64,000 nt of DNA from DSVQ01 sp964484765 (GCA_964484765.1 CAZAGI010000029.1:17973-81972), one strand, 5' to 3'; counted from the first letter of the stretch, positions 36,588 to 45,707 are shown. The notes: a model not told the origin generated them from the sequence alone. A program made the numbers and translations.

Positions 36588-37439
36588 TCACTCTTTTCGT
36601 TTCAAACTTTCCAGAACCTCAACCGGCATGGGGACCGCGACGGTGAAGTGGATCCCTTGTGACTGATCGGAAACGGGAAAGCGATCGGCGTGCCAGACGA
36701 CCGTTTCACGATGGCGGCCTTCGAGTTCGCCCGATGTTTGTCGGACAAAGGCAAACTCCCACCGTAGCGCGCCCTCGTGCTTCACAGCTTCCAGAAGCAA
36801 CAATGATTCCGGATCCGTCCCCTGCACAAACGCAAACACCGCCCCGTCGACACAACTGCTGCCGGCGGCCGGCTCATAGCGATACAACGGTTGCGGCAAG
36901 AGGCGAAGCGCTTCGCGGTCGCTGCTGTCGGCCTTCCAGCCGAGCATCGTGGACGAAAATTCTGCTGACAGCATTTTCATCTGACGCAACCGCTGTGGTG
37001 CAGACTCCGCCGGTGCCTCCGCTTTCGGGACCGGTTGAAATGCCAGCCCCGGCTTGTTCGGCATCCACACGGGAACTTTTTCGCGGTGTCCCACTATCGT
37101 CGAGCGGGACACCGAATCGAATTCATGAACGAGTTGCGGCCCCCAGGGGTAGATGCTGCAGACGGCCTGCGGAATACCGGAGCTGAGGTACAGCACCGTC
37201 AATCCGCCGTCCGATCCGCGAATGTTATTGGCCCAACGCATCACCACGCGCGGCGTCATCCGCTCGGTCGCTGTCGGCGACGAGAATTCATACCACTTCA
37301 CCGAATCGTCCAGGAGCTGGCGCAGCGGTGTCACTTCGCGGCGCGCTTCCTCGGCTGCCGGGGCATCGTCCGCCAACAGGCCGGTCGTAAACGGGCTGCC
37401 CAAAACCGACAGCACCGTGATCACCATGAATCGGCGCAT
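36588..37439 (-). CDS. Secreted protein of the window's paralogous family (copy 6)
   Basis: A 283-residue protein with signal peptide (FMVITVLSVLGSPFTTGLLAD). Family landmarks: VVMRWANN, VLYLSSGIPQAV, HEFDSVSR, VWMPNKPGLAF, RLRQMKMLSAEF, LRLLPQPLYRYEP, VDGAVFAFVQGTDPESLLLLEA, LRWEFAFVR and TVVWHAD. This copy lies outside the MoxR run, on the other strand, and forms a tight pair with the caspase-fold-like gene (3-bp gap). It therefore links the paralogous family to a second gene type that also occurs at the left edge of the window. Function unknown. Confidence 0.8.
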   Translation of the reverse strand: MRRFMVITVLSVLGSPFTTGLLADDAPAAEEARREVTPLRQLLDDSVKWYEFSSPTATERMTPRVVMRWANNIRGSDGGLTVLYLSSGIPQAVCSIYPWGPQLVHEFDSVSRSTIVGHREKVPVWMPNKPGLAFQPVPKAEAPAESAPQRLRQMKMLSAEFSSTMLGWKADSSDREALRLLPQPLYRYEPAAGSSCVDGAVFAFVQGTDPESLLLLEAVKHEGALRWEFAFVRQTSGELEGRHRETVVWHADRFPVSDQSQGIHFTVAVPMPVEVLESLKRKE

Positions 37440-37516
37440 GATGCTTCCTTAATTTCAGATCTCACGATGGATCGGAACAGACGACGCGATAGAAACCGAT
37501 TGATGGTCACGACGCG

Positions 37517-39526
37517 TCAGGGATCGAGCAGGCCGCGCAGGAACGAGAACGTGTCTTCCTGATCCGCCGCCGGCGTGACCGGGAGCAACTCGGCTTCGCG
37601 CAATGCCGGATTATCGGCCGAAAATGACGCCGCAGCGACAAGGTTTTTGTCGATTTGTGCTTCGGCGACCACGCTCCTCGACGCCAGGTTCCACAGCTGA
37701 ATCCGGCCGTTCCAACCGCCGACGATGAGTTCCTCATCGCTGGCGAAGGAGATGGCTCCAGATGAAACCGAAGCGAGACGGTGCAACATCCGGGGTTCGG
37801 AGGCATCGTAGACGAGCACCTGCCCGACGGCGGTTTTCATCCAATCACCGCAAGCCACGGCAATTTGCCGGCCGTTTGGTGAAAAGCGGACGCTGTTCAC
37901 TGCGGAGGGTGCCGTCAGGGACAACAACACCTCGCTGGTGGTCAGATCGAGAACAACCACCTGTCCATTCCGGGCACCCACGGCGACGCGTTCGCCTTCG
38001 GGCGACACCGCAATCGTGCTGTATTGGTTGCCGTCATTCAGCAAGTTGCGGCGAACCGTTCCGGTCGTGGCGTTCCAGTACATCACCCGACCTTCGTCCC
38101 GCCCAGTGCTGACGAACGAGGCTCCGTCAGGGGTGAACGCCACCGCCGTAAATCCGTAAGCACTCAGGTCGGTGTCCACATTGTTAACGATATCCGTCAA
38201 CGTGATTTTTTGCCGGGTGGTGATGCGAATGACATAGCGGCCATCAGGGGACACGGCGGTCGACCAGATCTCGCCGTTCTTCCGGGTCCGTGGGGGGCGG
38301 TTGGTGACGCGGGGCAACGTTGGTTCGTTGATCTTTGTGCGTGGTGTGAGTCCGGGAGTCCGTTTCGTTGACGCCGCGGGTTGGACCGCGTTCCCCATCA
38401 CGGACTCACCGTCGGACTTCGTTGTCAGTGAAACTTCCGCCGCTTTCGGCGTGGGAAGACGCTGCGGAATCGCGGCACTCAGGACAAACGGCTGCAACGG
38501 CAACAGGCAGACCGCGGCGGCGACGAGCGTCCAGCGGGTCGACCGATCGATCGGAGGCAACGTCGCGCCCTGCATAATTTGCATGAGCCGACGACGCAGG
38601 AAGGGAGCCTGACCGAGTCCGCTGGCCAAGGGAGGCAAGGCCCGGCGGTGTTCACAGAGAAAATCAATCGTGTCGAGCAGTGCTTCAGCATAGCAGCGCG
38701 GTGATTGGGGGAATTGTTGTACGACCCATGCGTCACAGCATTCCTCTTCGGCCTCTTCGATCTGTCGACGGGCCCACCACACCACGGGGTGCCACCAGAA
38801 CAGACCGGTCACCAGTAGTTCCAGCAGGCGGACCCGATGATCGCCCCGGCGGTAGTGCGCCAATTCGTGCATCAGCAACGTGGCCCGGGCTTCGGCAGGC
38901 ATTCGCTCGGCCAGTTTCGCGGGGAACAACAGCTTCGCACGCTGACCAAAGCCCCACAGCATCGGCGACAGCGGGGCGTCGATCACGCACACTCGCGGAA
39001 CATGGACAATCCCCAGTCGCTGCGCCAGCTCGGCACATTCCGACTGCAATTCATCCGGGCAACGACTGCGATAGGTGATCAGCGTTTCGAAACGCACCGC
39101 GCGGCCAATTTGCACAATCAGCCAGCACGCCGTGCCAGCACACCACACCCACAACAGGAGGGATGGCCACGACAGGTTCATCGGTATCATGCTGAGCGTG
39201 TCGGAAACGGCTGGCGTGGTGGAAGAGGGCGTCGACGTCACGCGCTGCTGTGGTGCTGCAGGGATGGTCGCAACCAGGGGCGAATTTGTTGCTGCTGGCC
39301 GCGGAGAAACGCTGGCTGAGTGGTGTTCTGCTGCAGGGGCCGGCAACACGGCCAACTCGACCGGCAGGTTAAACAGCGGCGGGGTCACAAATTTCAGCAG
39401 CACCAACACCCACACGGTGTGGTGCACCGGGGCGCGGCAACCGCGGCGAAGGACAACGAAGGCCAAAACCGCCAGCGGGATGACCGTGATTGCATTCACA
39501 ATCGCGATGTGCAGGAAGGGATTCAC
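37517..39526 (-). CDS. BlaR1-like M56 membrane metalloprotease fused to WD40 repeats
   Basis: A 669-residue membrane sensor-protease. N-terminal helices (IAIVNAITVIPLAVLAFVVL and others) lead to the M56 domain with the zinc motif HELAHYRRGDH (about 220-230), the downstream Glu-rich helix EEAEEECCD, and a helix LLVTGLFWWHPVVWW. In classic BlaR1/MecR1 a penicillin-binding sensor domain follows; here the C-terminal 270 residues are WD40-type repeats instead (DGRYVIRI, AVAFTPDGASFVSTGRDEGR, NSVRFSPNGRQIAVACGD, GAISFASDEELIVGGWNGR). The start is GTG 39526 after GGGAGA. The blaI repressor gene is 104 bp upstream, so the two should form one signalling unit in which the protease inactivates BlaI. The signal sensed is not known. 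Confidence 0.9.
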   Translation of the reverse strand: MNPFLHIAIVNAITVIPLAVLAFVVLRRGCRAPVHHTVWVLVLLKFVTPPLFNLPVELAVLPAPAAEHHSASVSPRPAATNSPLVATIPAAPQQRVTSTPSSTTPAVSDTLSMIPMNLSWPSLLLWVWCAGTACWLIVQIGRAVRFETLITYRSRCPDELQSECAELAQRLGIVHVPRVCVIDAPLSPMLWGFGQRAKLLFPAKLAERMPAEARATLLMHELAHYRRGDHRVRLLELLVTGLFWWHPVVWWARRQIEEAEEECCDAWVVQQFPQSPRCYAEALLDTIDFLCEHRRALPPLASGLGQAPFLRRRLMQIMQGATLPPIDRSTRWTLVAAAVCLLPLQPFVLSAAIPQRLPTPKAAEVSLTTKSDGESVMGNAVQPAASTKRTPGLTPRTKINEPTLPRVTNRPPRTRKNGEIWSTAVSPDGRYVIRITTRQKITLTDIVNNVDTDLSAYGFTAVAFTPDGASFVSTGRDEGRVMYWNATTGTVRRNLLNDGNQYSTIAVSPEGERVAVGARNGQVVVLDLTTSEVLLSLTAPSAVNSVRFSPNGRQIAVACGDWMKTAVGQVLVYDASEPRMLHRLASVSSGAISFASDEELIVGGWNGRIQLWNLASRSVVAEAQIDKNLVAAASFSADNPALREAELLPVTPAADQEDTFSFLRGLLDP

Positions 39527-39630
39527 GCCATCTCTCCCGTATGCTTCTTCGACGATTCGAGCACGCTCCTACGTCACTCGTCACCGAAATCAGCGCAGCC
39601 AGCAACACTGACCGCGCCGCGACCGAACAG

Positions 39631-40020
39631 TTACTTGCCGTCGACTTCCAGCTGATCCAACAGGCCCCGCAGCGATTCGCGGTCTTCGGCCGACAGCCCC
39701 TTGGCCTTCACCAGGCACGTTAACAATGGGTGCAATTCGCCTTCGCACAGCTTATTGGCCGTGGTCTGCAGCTGCCGGGCAATCAACTCGTCGCGTTTCA
39801 ACACGGCGGCGAATTGATGCGGCCACGTCTTGCGGTCGCGCTTGACGCACTTCTTGCCTTCGAGGCGTTCCAGCAGTTTCTGAACAGTCGCGGTCAACGA
39901 CAACGTGCACTCTTTGTAGAGCCGTTCCGTCAATTCCCGGACCGTCGCCGTCCCCTGGTCCCACAGGACCTGCAACACGGCGAGTTCGGCATCGGTGATA
40001 TCTTGCGGTGTCCGAGCCAT
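39631..40020 (-). CDS. blaI: BlaI/MecI/CopY family transcriptional repressor
   Basis: A 129-residue winged-helix repressor. The DNA-binding part (about 8-75) shows DITDAELAVLQVLWDQG, VRELTERLY, TATVQKLLERLEGKKCVKR, all typical for the family. The C-terminal part mediates dimerisation and contains the region cut or released on induction. It lies directly upstream of the BlaR1-like gene in the same direction, the standard sensor-repressor pair. A palindrome at 40085-40101 in front of it is the likely operator for autoregulation, and a similar site precedes the DUF1549 operon at 8391-8407. Confidence 0.93.
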   Translation of the reverse strand: MARTPQDITDAELAVLQVLWDQGTATVRELTERLYKECTLSLTATVQKLLERLEGKKCVKRDRKTWPHQFAAVLKRDELIARQLQTTANKLCEGELHPLLTCLVKAKGLSAEDRESLRGLLDQLEVDGK

Positions 40021-40084
40021 AGAAATCCACTACCCTTCCAGAAATTCCGTCGGTACGCCTGACCGAGGCGACACAAATCATCGT

Positions 40085-40101
40085 ATAGACAGATCGTCTA
40101 T
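40085..40101 (-). promoter_or_regulatory. Candidate BlaI operator in front of blaI
   Basis: ATAGAC (40085-40090) and GTCTAT (40096-40101) form a perfect 6-bp inverted repeat with a 5-base spacer, 65 bp upstream of the blaI start. BlaI-type repressors bind such dyads and usually control their own gene. The same AGAC-N5-GTCT core is found at 8391-8407. Confidence 0.5.
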
Positions 40102-40159
40102 CACGCAAGGGGCGATTGATCGAAAATTGTTTCGGACCGGCAGATTTGGCGTCGCAGCT

Positions 40160-40249
40160 ATGAACAAACGTCACGTCATCCGTTTCAATCCCTTCAATAA
40201 AAATGTGCTGCAGGAATTTCGCCGCGACGCGAAGGATCTCCGTTCATAA
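40160..40249 (+). CDS. Possible 29-residue peptide
   Basis: A short frame starting at ATG 40160 encodes a basic 29-residue peptide beginning MNKRHVIRFNPF. It lies in the 279-bp gap between the divergent blaI and lipoprotein genes. There is no clear ribosome binding site, so it could be chance. Confidence 0.15.
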   Translation: MNKRHVIRFNPFNKNVLQEFRRDAKDLRS

Positions 40250-40299
40250 GATTTGCATGAGTGGCACCGCCCTCCCCTCTCAGAATGTTGGATGTTGCA

Positions 40300-40734
40300 A
40301 TGAACTTGATGCCAAGTCGCCCGTCGACGGGGATCTTGCTGGCGGTGATGATGACGATGTGCGGACTGGGCTGCGGCAAAGCCCCCGATGCTCCCACACC
40401 GACACCGCTTCCGAGTGCGGTTCTGCCAACCACCCCGTGGATGGGAATTCCGTCCGCCATCAATCAGGTGGTTGTTCTGTTACACGAGAGCACGGGATGG
40501 CTGCTCAACAAAAGCGAAGTGTCCATCAAGAAAGCCGGCGACGTCCGGACCAGCGCCGACGATCAATCCGTCGCAGATTTTCAGATTGCCGTGCAATTCG
40601 GCGGCGAGAGTTTTGAGACCACCGCGAAAGACGTTCCGTGCGACCGTGACGGCATCCCGACAGAAGCCGCCATCGATCGCCTGCGAACGGCGGTCGAAGA
40701 CATCAAAGCGAAAATGAAGCGGCTGCAGAATTGA
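40300..40734 (+). CDS. Small lipoprotein, function unknown
   Basis: About 144 residues from ATG 40300. GTG 40261 and ATG 40285 are in-frame alternatives. The N-terminus has a lipoprotein signal (GILLAVMMTMCGLGC), with Cys in the lipobox and a Pro/Thr-rich tether after it. The C-terminal part is a small alpha/beta domain ending in a helix (RLRTAVEDIKAKMKRLQ). It is divergent from blaI and convergent with the S1/P1 nuclease gene, whose stop is only about 18 bp away. I do not recognise the family. Confidence 0.6.
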   Translation: MNLMPSRPSTGILLAVMMTMCGLGCGKAPDAPTPTPLPSAVLPTTPWMGIPSAINQVVVLLHESTGWLLNKSEVSIKKAGDVRTSADDQSVADFQIAVQFGGESFETTAKDVPCDRDGIPTEAAIDRLRTAVEDIKAKMKRLQN

Positions 40735-40752
40735 TCAACGGTGGAGAATTGC

Positions 40753-41751
40753 TCACCGCTCAAACAGTTCGTTCAGCACTGCCCCCAGGCGTAATCCGGC
40801 AGTGAGCACGCGAACTCGCGAGACGTGACCACCGCGCTCCAGATAGTCTTCGGTCAGCGTCAGCTTCACTCCTTTTTCACCAACAGGTTCGGCGGGAAGT
40901 TGCTTCAGAAACGTCCGGACTTCGCTGTCATACACGACGGTCTCAGACAGCTTTCGGCTTTCCTGCCACCAGATTTCTTCGTTCAATTCACGGACGGACG
41001 GCGCAGCCTCGGCATGGAGTTCCGCGTCGTTCAACCATTTCAGTGCACGACTGCGGCTTTCCGCCAGTTGAATGCGTCCGCCGGGGAAACCGTCCCACAA
41101 GGCGTGCAGATTTCCGCGCTGACTGGTCGAGATCGCGTTGCCGCCGCGATCGCCCTCCGGCAAGCGTTCGACGTTGATCATCGTCGTGGAGTGCAATGGC
41201 TGGTGAAGATCGCCGACCGTGTGAAACAGCCATGTCAACCAGAGCGCCTGCTCCGCTCTCGGATGATGCCGCTGCTGCAATTCCCGCCGCGCCAGGCGAA
41301 TGGTCTGCACGATGTTCATCGTCTCATCACTGGCACGCGGCGTTTGAACCTGCACATTGAGCTTCAGCGCCGCCGCGCCGTGTTCCCGATCCGCGGGTGT
41401 GAGATAAAGCGGAAAGTTGATATAGTGCCACGTGCTGTGATGAAAACGTTCTTTTTCCGCTTCCGGCAGCCCACGGGCGATATCGGGCCAAATGGCGGCT
41501 TGCTGGAAAGTCCATTCGCGCTGATCGACGGGGTCGGTCAGCGCTTCCGGCAAATACCCGTGAAAGTCCTCCGCAAAACGCGGATGGTGCGAAAGCAGCT
41601 CGAGAATCTTGTCGCGCTGCGAGTCGTGCAACTGTCGCCAGGCAATCGCAGCGATGATCTTGTGCCCCGCGTCACTCCAGGCCCATCCAGGGCGGGACGT
41701 CACCAGGACCAACAGCAGGGTCGCAGCAATCCAGCGGCAGGCCAATTTCAT
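40753..41751 (-). CDS. S1/P1 nuclease family protein, secreted
   Basis: A 332-residue zinc-dependent nuclease, predicted periplasmic (signal CRWIAATLLLVLVTSRPGWA). The mature N-terminus is expected at WSDAGHKIIAAIA, with the zinc-binding Trp and His of the family. Other ligands in order: IWPDIAR, STWHYINFP, FHTVGDLHQPLH, and GNLHALWDG (His-x3-Asp). All nine positions known from P1 nuclease appear present, so activity on single-stranded DNA and RNA and 3'-nucleotidase activity are likely. The role is probably phosphate or nucleoside scavenging. It is transcribed away from the lipoprotein gene. The next minus-strand gene upstream is the TPR lipoprotein, whose stop is 86 bp from this start. Confidence 0.93.
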   Translation of the reverse strand: MKLACRWIAATLLLVLVTSRPGWAWSDAGHKIIAAIAWRQLHDSQRDKILELLSHHPRFAEDFHGYLPEALTDPVDQREWTFQQAAIWPDIARGLPEAEKERFHHSTWHYINFPLYLTPADREHGAAALKLNVQVQTPRASDETMNIVQTIRLARRELQQRHHPRAEQALWLTWLFHTVGDLHQPLHSTTMINVERLPEGDRGGNAISTSQRGNLHALWDGFPGGRIQLAESRSRALKWLNDAELHAEAAPSVRELNEEIWWQESRKLSETVVYDSEVRTFLKQLPAEPVGEKGVKLTLTEDYLERGGHVSRVRVLTAGLRLGAVLNELFER

Positions 41752-41836
41752 CGATCGAACCCTTCGGACAACTCATCGACATCATCGTCGAGTTGACCGA
41801 CTGTACTGCGATCGCGGGGCCATCACCAGTCGGCTG

Positions 41837-42772
41837 TTAACGACCAGCGGCGCTCGACTGCTGATTGCTCCATTGTTCGAGTTGCTGCGGCGTGAGATTC
41901 TTCGCCGAGCCAACTTCGGCGCGACTGCGTGCCACGGGCGACGGTTCGCTGGTCTGCCAGGCTGCGGCCGGTTGAATACCCGATTCCGTCAGCTCAACCG
42001 TCGGCGACGCTTGCTGTGCGATCGCGGATTGTCCGTTGCGTTCGCGCTGCACTTTGGCAAGCAGTGCCGCCGCCAAGGCGAGATCGGGCTTGGCTTCCAC
42101 GGCCAGCCGCAGATGGCGTTCGGCTTCGACGAGCAGTCCCTGCTGATGTTGCAGATAGCCCACATTGTAGTGCGCTTCGCCCGTGGAGACGATCGTGCTG
42201 AAGGCCGAGAAGGCCCCTTCCCAGTCGCCCGATTTCGACAGAATCACTGCGAGCTGATGTTTGTACAGCGGCTCATCCGGAGCCAACTCAATGGCATCGC
42301 GATACTTCTTCACGGCAGGGGCCCATTGTTTCTGTGACGCGTAGTACTCACCCCACGCGGCATGCACGAGCGGATCTTTCGGACGCAGCTTTTGGGCTTT
42401 TTGCAGATTCTTTTCCGCATCGACTGAACGCCCGGCCAATTGTTCAAGGCGGGACAAACCCAGCAGCGCATCAATCGACCGCGGATCGAGGTCGAGCGCT
42501 TTCTGATACGATTCCCGAGCTTGTGGCAATTGCTTCTGCTGTTCTTGCCACCGTCCATACGCCACATGCACACGTTCGGGATGCTTGGGCTCACGCTCTT
42601 CGTCACCCATGTCGCCGCCCGGCACCATCACCGATCGCTGGTCGGGCCCTGACGGCGTCCGGTCGGCAAACTGGGGCGTTGCCGGACCCTTCATCGTCGA
42701 ACATCCCAGCAGTCCGACGACGAGCCCGCTCGCGCAACAGACAACGATTCGAGACAGGGTTGGCGATGGCAT
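41837..42772 (-). CDS. TPR lipoprotein
   Basis: A 311-residue protein. ATG 42772 is chosen because GGGAGA precedes it and it starts a lipoprotein signal (RIVVCCASGLVVGLLGCS, lipobox GLLGC). About six TPR units follow (ESYQKALDLDPRSIDALLG, DAEKNLQKAQKLRPKDPLV, KKYRDAIELAPDEPLYKHQ and others). The C-terminus is Gln/Ser-rich. Anchored TPR lipoproteins act in envelope assembly and secretion. It lies 34 bp downstream of the AAA ATPase gene, in the same direction, and its longer in-frame extension overlaps the ATPase gene and is not believed. Confidence 0.82.
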   Translation of the reverse strand: MPSPTLSRIVVCCASGLVVGLLGCSTMKGPATPQFADRTPSGPDQRSVMVPGGDMGDEEREPKHPERVHVAYGRWQEQQKQLPQARESYQKALDLDPRSIDALLGLSRLEQLAGRSVDAEKNLQKAQKLRPKDPLVHAAWGEYYASQKQWAPAVKKYRDAIELAPDEPLYKHQLAVILSKSGDWEGAFSAFSTIVSTGEAHYNVGYLQHQQGLLVEAERHLRLAVEAKPDLALAAALLAKVQRERNGQSAIAQQASPTVELTESGIQPAAAWQTSEPSPVARSRAEVGSAKNLTPQQLEQWSNQQSSAAGR

Positions 42773-42806
42773 GGGACACTCTCCCGCTGGGAACTGACTG
42801 AAATGT

Positions 42807-44432
42807 CTACAACTGATGAAACAACCGTTCGGCCGCCGTGGCGATGAGCGGTTCCGTCCAGACGAACGAACGTTCTTCGTACCGGCAAATGGCATCCGCC
42901 AACTCGATCAAGTCGCGGGGATCGCTGGATTTCGGCGCGCGACCCTGATCGTAGTAGTGCGTGAACACATGCTCGATCACGGCATCGGAATACGGTACGC
43001 GCCGCTGATGGCACAGCAATTCGAAAATCCGGCGATAGACATCACGGTCCGGCGGATCGAGCCGCACCTTGTGACGAATTCGCCGCAAGAACGCGTCATC
43101 CACCAGATCTTTGGGTTCGAGATTGGTGGAGAAGACAATGAATTGTTCGAACGGTACCGCCAGCTTTCGACCCGACGTCAGCGTCAGGTAGTCGATGCGT
43201 TCTTCCAGCGGAACAATCCACCGGTTCAGCAGATCTTTCGGGCTGACGAGCTGGCGGCCGAAGTCGTCGATCAGAAACACGCCGCCGTTCGATTTCAGAT
43301 GCAAGGGTGCGTTGTAGAAATTGGAATTCGAGTTCCGTTGCAGCTCGAGCATATCAAGCGTGAGTTCACCGCCGGTGATGATCACGGGCCGACGGATGCG
43401 TCGCCAGCGGAGATCGGAAGGCACATCCGCCACAAGCAGCGTGTTCGAATCGGCGAGCGCCTGGCGGGGCAAGATTCCCTTGCGGGCGAGTTCGGCTTCA
43501 TCTGTGGTCTGATGCAGCACAGGGTCGAACATCGTGATGATGGTGTTTTCCGCCTGGATCGCATACGGAATATAGATTTCGCCGCCGTAGGTATTGAGGA
43601 AGCGGCCCAACCCTTTGGCGAGAACCGTTTTTCCGTTGCCCGGCGGACCATACACGAACAGCGATCGCCCCGTGCAGACCGCGGGCCCAATTTCATCCAG
43701 CAACCCGGGACGGATCACGCACTCCGAGAACGCCGCCGTCAATGTCGTGGGGTTGCAGGGCACACCCGTGACCGTCTGCCGACGGCACTGCGCCACATAC
43801 TGTTCCAGCGGAACTGGCACCGGTCCGACATAACGGCACTGCTCGAAGACTTCTCGGGCTCGAACACGGCCGAGCTCGGTCAAGGCGAAGCGGAACGAAA
43901 CGCGACCGACAAGATCGGCTCCCGAGACTTCAATGCAACGCTGATCCTTGAGAAACCGCAAGGCCTCATCAACGATCGGGAACACAAGCCGCACCTGATG
44001 CGCGATATCCTGACCGACTAGGCTGCCGTGCATGTACAGCAGCTTCAGCACCATCTCCGAAAGCTGCCCGAGCGTCACGCCGGTATCGGCCAGCGTCGCC
44101 GGCAGACGCGGAGGAATCGCGGGCGCTGCGGCGGCATTCGACGATTTTGAAGCGGATCCCGCAGCCGATTTCGCAGGGCGCTGCAGCACGTCGGAATACA
44201 GGTCATGCACCTGCGCCGTACGTGCGCTGCCGTCGGACGAAGAGGCGGCGACCGCCACATCTGTCCCGCTGGTCTGCAGCATTTCGTCGGCCAAAGACCA
44301 CGAGCGCTGCGTCACAATCCGATCCCCCAACGACAATTCCACAAGACCCGCCGGGCACGATCGCCACACGCGGATAAACGTCTCTGCCTCAGCGGATGTT
44401 GCTCGGCTCGCCGGTGCCACTGCCAGTCGCAT
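42807..44432 (-). CDS. AAA family ATPase with winged-helix-like middle region
   Basis: A 541-residue cytoplasmic ATPase if read from ATG 44432. The first 120 residues are variable, then an Ala/Ser/Pro linker, a region with LSEMVLKLLYMHGSLVGQDIA that looks like a winged helix, and the ATPase core: YGPPGNGKT (Walker A, about 261-269), GGVFLIDDFGRQ (Walker B), FIVFSTNLEPKDLVDDAFLRR (sensor 1 and arginine region). The frame is open further upstream to 44708, but that part overlaps the neighbour and has no protein character; even ATG 44432 overlaps it by 44 bp. It lies between a secreted protein gene and a TPR lipoprotein gene, suggesting a role in export or surface assembly. The partner is unknown. 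Confidence 0.82.
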   Translation of the reverse strand: MRLAVAPASRATSAEAETFIRVWRSCPAGLVELSLGDRIVTQRSWSLADEMLQTSGTDVAVAASSSDGSARTAQVHDLYSDVLQRPAKSAAGSASKSSNAAAAPAIPPRLPATLADTGVTLGQLSEMVLKLLYMHGSLVGQDIAHQVRLVFPIVDEALRFLKDQRCIEVSGADLVGRVSFRFALTELGRVRAREVFEQCRYVGPVPVPLEQYVAQCRRQTVTGVPCNPTTLTAAFSECVIRPGLLDEIGPAVCTGRSLFVYGPPGNGKTVLAKGLGRFLNTYGGEIYIPYAIQAENTIITMFDPVLHQTTDEAELARKGILPRQALADSNTLLVADVPSDLRWRRIRRPVIITGGELTLDMLELQRNSNSNFYNAPLHLKSNGGVFLIDDFGRQLVSPKDLLNRWIVPLEERIDYLTLTSGRKLAVPFEQFIVFSTNLEPKDLVDDAFLRRIRHKVRLDPPDRDVYRRIFELLCHQRRVPYSDAVIEHVFTHYYDQGRAPKSSDPRDLIELADAICRYEERSFVWTEPLIATAAERLFHQL

Positions 44433-45114
44433 TTCCCGAGCTGCCACTGGTCGAACCACCGGAACCACCCGAAGCACCGCCAATGGTGAATAGCCGCGGC
44501 ACCTGAATCGCTTCCATTTCCATTTGTCGCAGCCGATCGATCTCTTCGCCGGGCCGTCCCTGGAATCGGTCGGGACGCACGACAATCGGCACGCCGCAAT
44601 TGGGAGCGATTTCCTGGAGCGCGACCTGGACATGCCCCGACCGCACCTGGCCGCTGGCCACGCTGCCGCCCTGGGCCACATAAACGGTGCGATGCTGGGC
44701 CGGCACAAACTGTGCGATCCACGAAAGATGATCGCGACCGACGGAATTCAATTCCTGTGTACCGGCGTCGAAGTGGTAATCGTGAAGCGTCGTCGCCCCT
44801 ATCCAGCCTGCGTTCGCCTGCTGAGCCCAGACCGAGCGCACATACCCCGCGTCTTCGGCAGCATAGGGATGCGGCCAGTAATGCGCGTGATGATATTTAT
44901 GCACCCAATGCTGCTTTGGCCCGACCGGCCGAGCAAAGGGCGGCCAGAGTTTGCCGTGTTTTTCGACCTGCCGCGCTCCGGGCGGATCTTGCGAACGCAG
45001 CGCCCACCACTCGTCGGTATAAGCGGCCGGTTCGCCAGCGCTCAACACGCCCGCCGTGAAAGCCGGCAAGGCCAGCCCGGAATACAGCCATCGATTCCAT
45101 TGCGTTCGGCTCAT
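44389..45114 (-). CDS. Secreted protein of unknown function, planctomycete type
   Basis: A 241-residue protein. ATG 45114 is preferred because GGGGGGAA precedes it and it starts a signal peptide (WLYSGLALPAFTAGVLSAGE). The mature part has an aromatic and His-rich segment (WPPFARPVGPKQHWVHKY, HHAHYWPHPYA), then an alpha/beta domain with TVYVAQGGSVASGQVRSGHV that could be OmpA- or SPOR-like, and ends in a Gly/Ser run (GGASGGSGGSTSGSSG). I cannot name the family. Its end overlaps the start of the AAA ATPase gene by about 44 bp, so the two are translationally linked. Confidence 0.7.
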   Translation of the reverse strand: MSRTQWNRWLYSGLALPAFTAGVLSAGEPAAYTDEWWALRSQDPPGARQVEKHGKLWPPFARPVGPKQHWVHKYHHAHYWPHPYAAEDAGYVRSVWAQQANAGWIGATTLHDYHFDAGTQELNSVGRDHLSWIAQFVPAQHRTVYVAQGGSVASGQVRSGHVQVALQEIAPNCGVPIVVRPDRFQGRPGEEIDRLRQMEMEAIQVPRLFTIGGASGGSGGSTSGSSGNATGSGTGEPSNIR

Positions 45115-45308
45115 GGTTCCCCCCGTGAAGTCGCCGAGTTCCGCCGGACAAAGCGACACGCTGTGGTAGGTGTCTGCGTGTGGCCGGCGAGGCTTCATCA
45201 ATCACCGGTCTTATCGACCGGAGACGCGACCAGGCATGACGGGAAAACCGATTTTGCGGCCTGCGTCGACTCTGACGACGAGCTGACCAGCGACCCGTCG
45301 CAGCGCGC

Positions 45309-45620
45309 TCATGCGTCGGGGAGTTCGACGTAAACTTCTTCGCCTTCAACGATTGCACGAAAAGACGGCACACACATCCTCGGATTCAACTGATGCTGAC
45401 CTGTCGCGACGTTGAATTGCCAACCGTGCCAGGGACACGTGACCACTTCGCCACGCACCATTCCCTGTGCGAGCGGGCCACCGGCGTGTGGGCAAATGCC
45501 CTCCACGATCTGCACGCCCGTTTCCAGATGAAACACTGCCAGCACTCGGCCACCAACCACGAATTCGCGCCCGGCACCAGGCTTCAACTCATCAAGGCGG
45601 CAAACGCGCTCACGGCTCAT
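45309..45620 (-). CDS. Rieske [2Fe-2S] domain protein
   Basis: A 103-residue stand-alone Rieske protein, like small ferredoxin components or NirD-type subunits. The cluster ligands are seen in CPHAGGPLAQG and CPWHGWQFN (Cys-x-His and Cys-x2-His), separated by the usual 16-18 residues. No signal or membrane helix is present, so it is cytoplasmic. It follows the acyltransferase gene on the same strand, 87 bp away. The electron-transfer partner is not in the neighbourhood. ATG 45620 is preferred over 45629; neither has a strong ribosome binding site. Confidence 0.92.
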   Translation of the reverse strand: MSRERVCRLDELKPGAGREFVVGGRVLAVFHLETGVQIVEGICPHAGGPLAQGMVRGEVVTCPWHGWQFNVATGQHQLNPRMCVPSFRAIVEGEEVYVELPDA

Positions 45621-45707
45621 GGAAAGCACTCAACATGGAAGCACAAAGCAGGGCGGGGCGGGAACGACAGCAAGCATGAAACTATCATGCACCATCGACG
45701 GATGCGA

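Noticed and set aside
44433..44708. N-terminal extension of the AAA ATPase
   Set aside because: It overlaps the secreted protein gene and is rich in Arg and Cys without any domain, as expected from a wrong frame.
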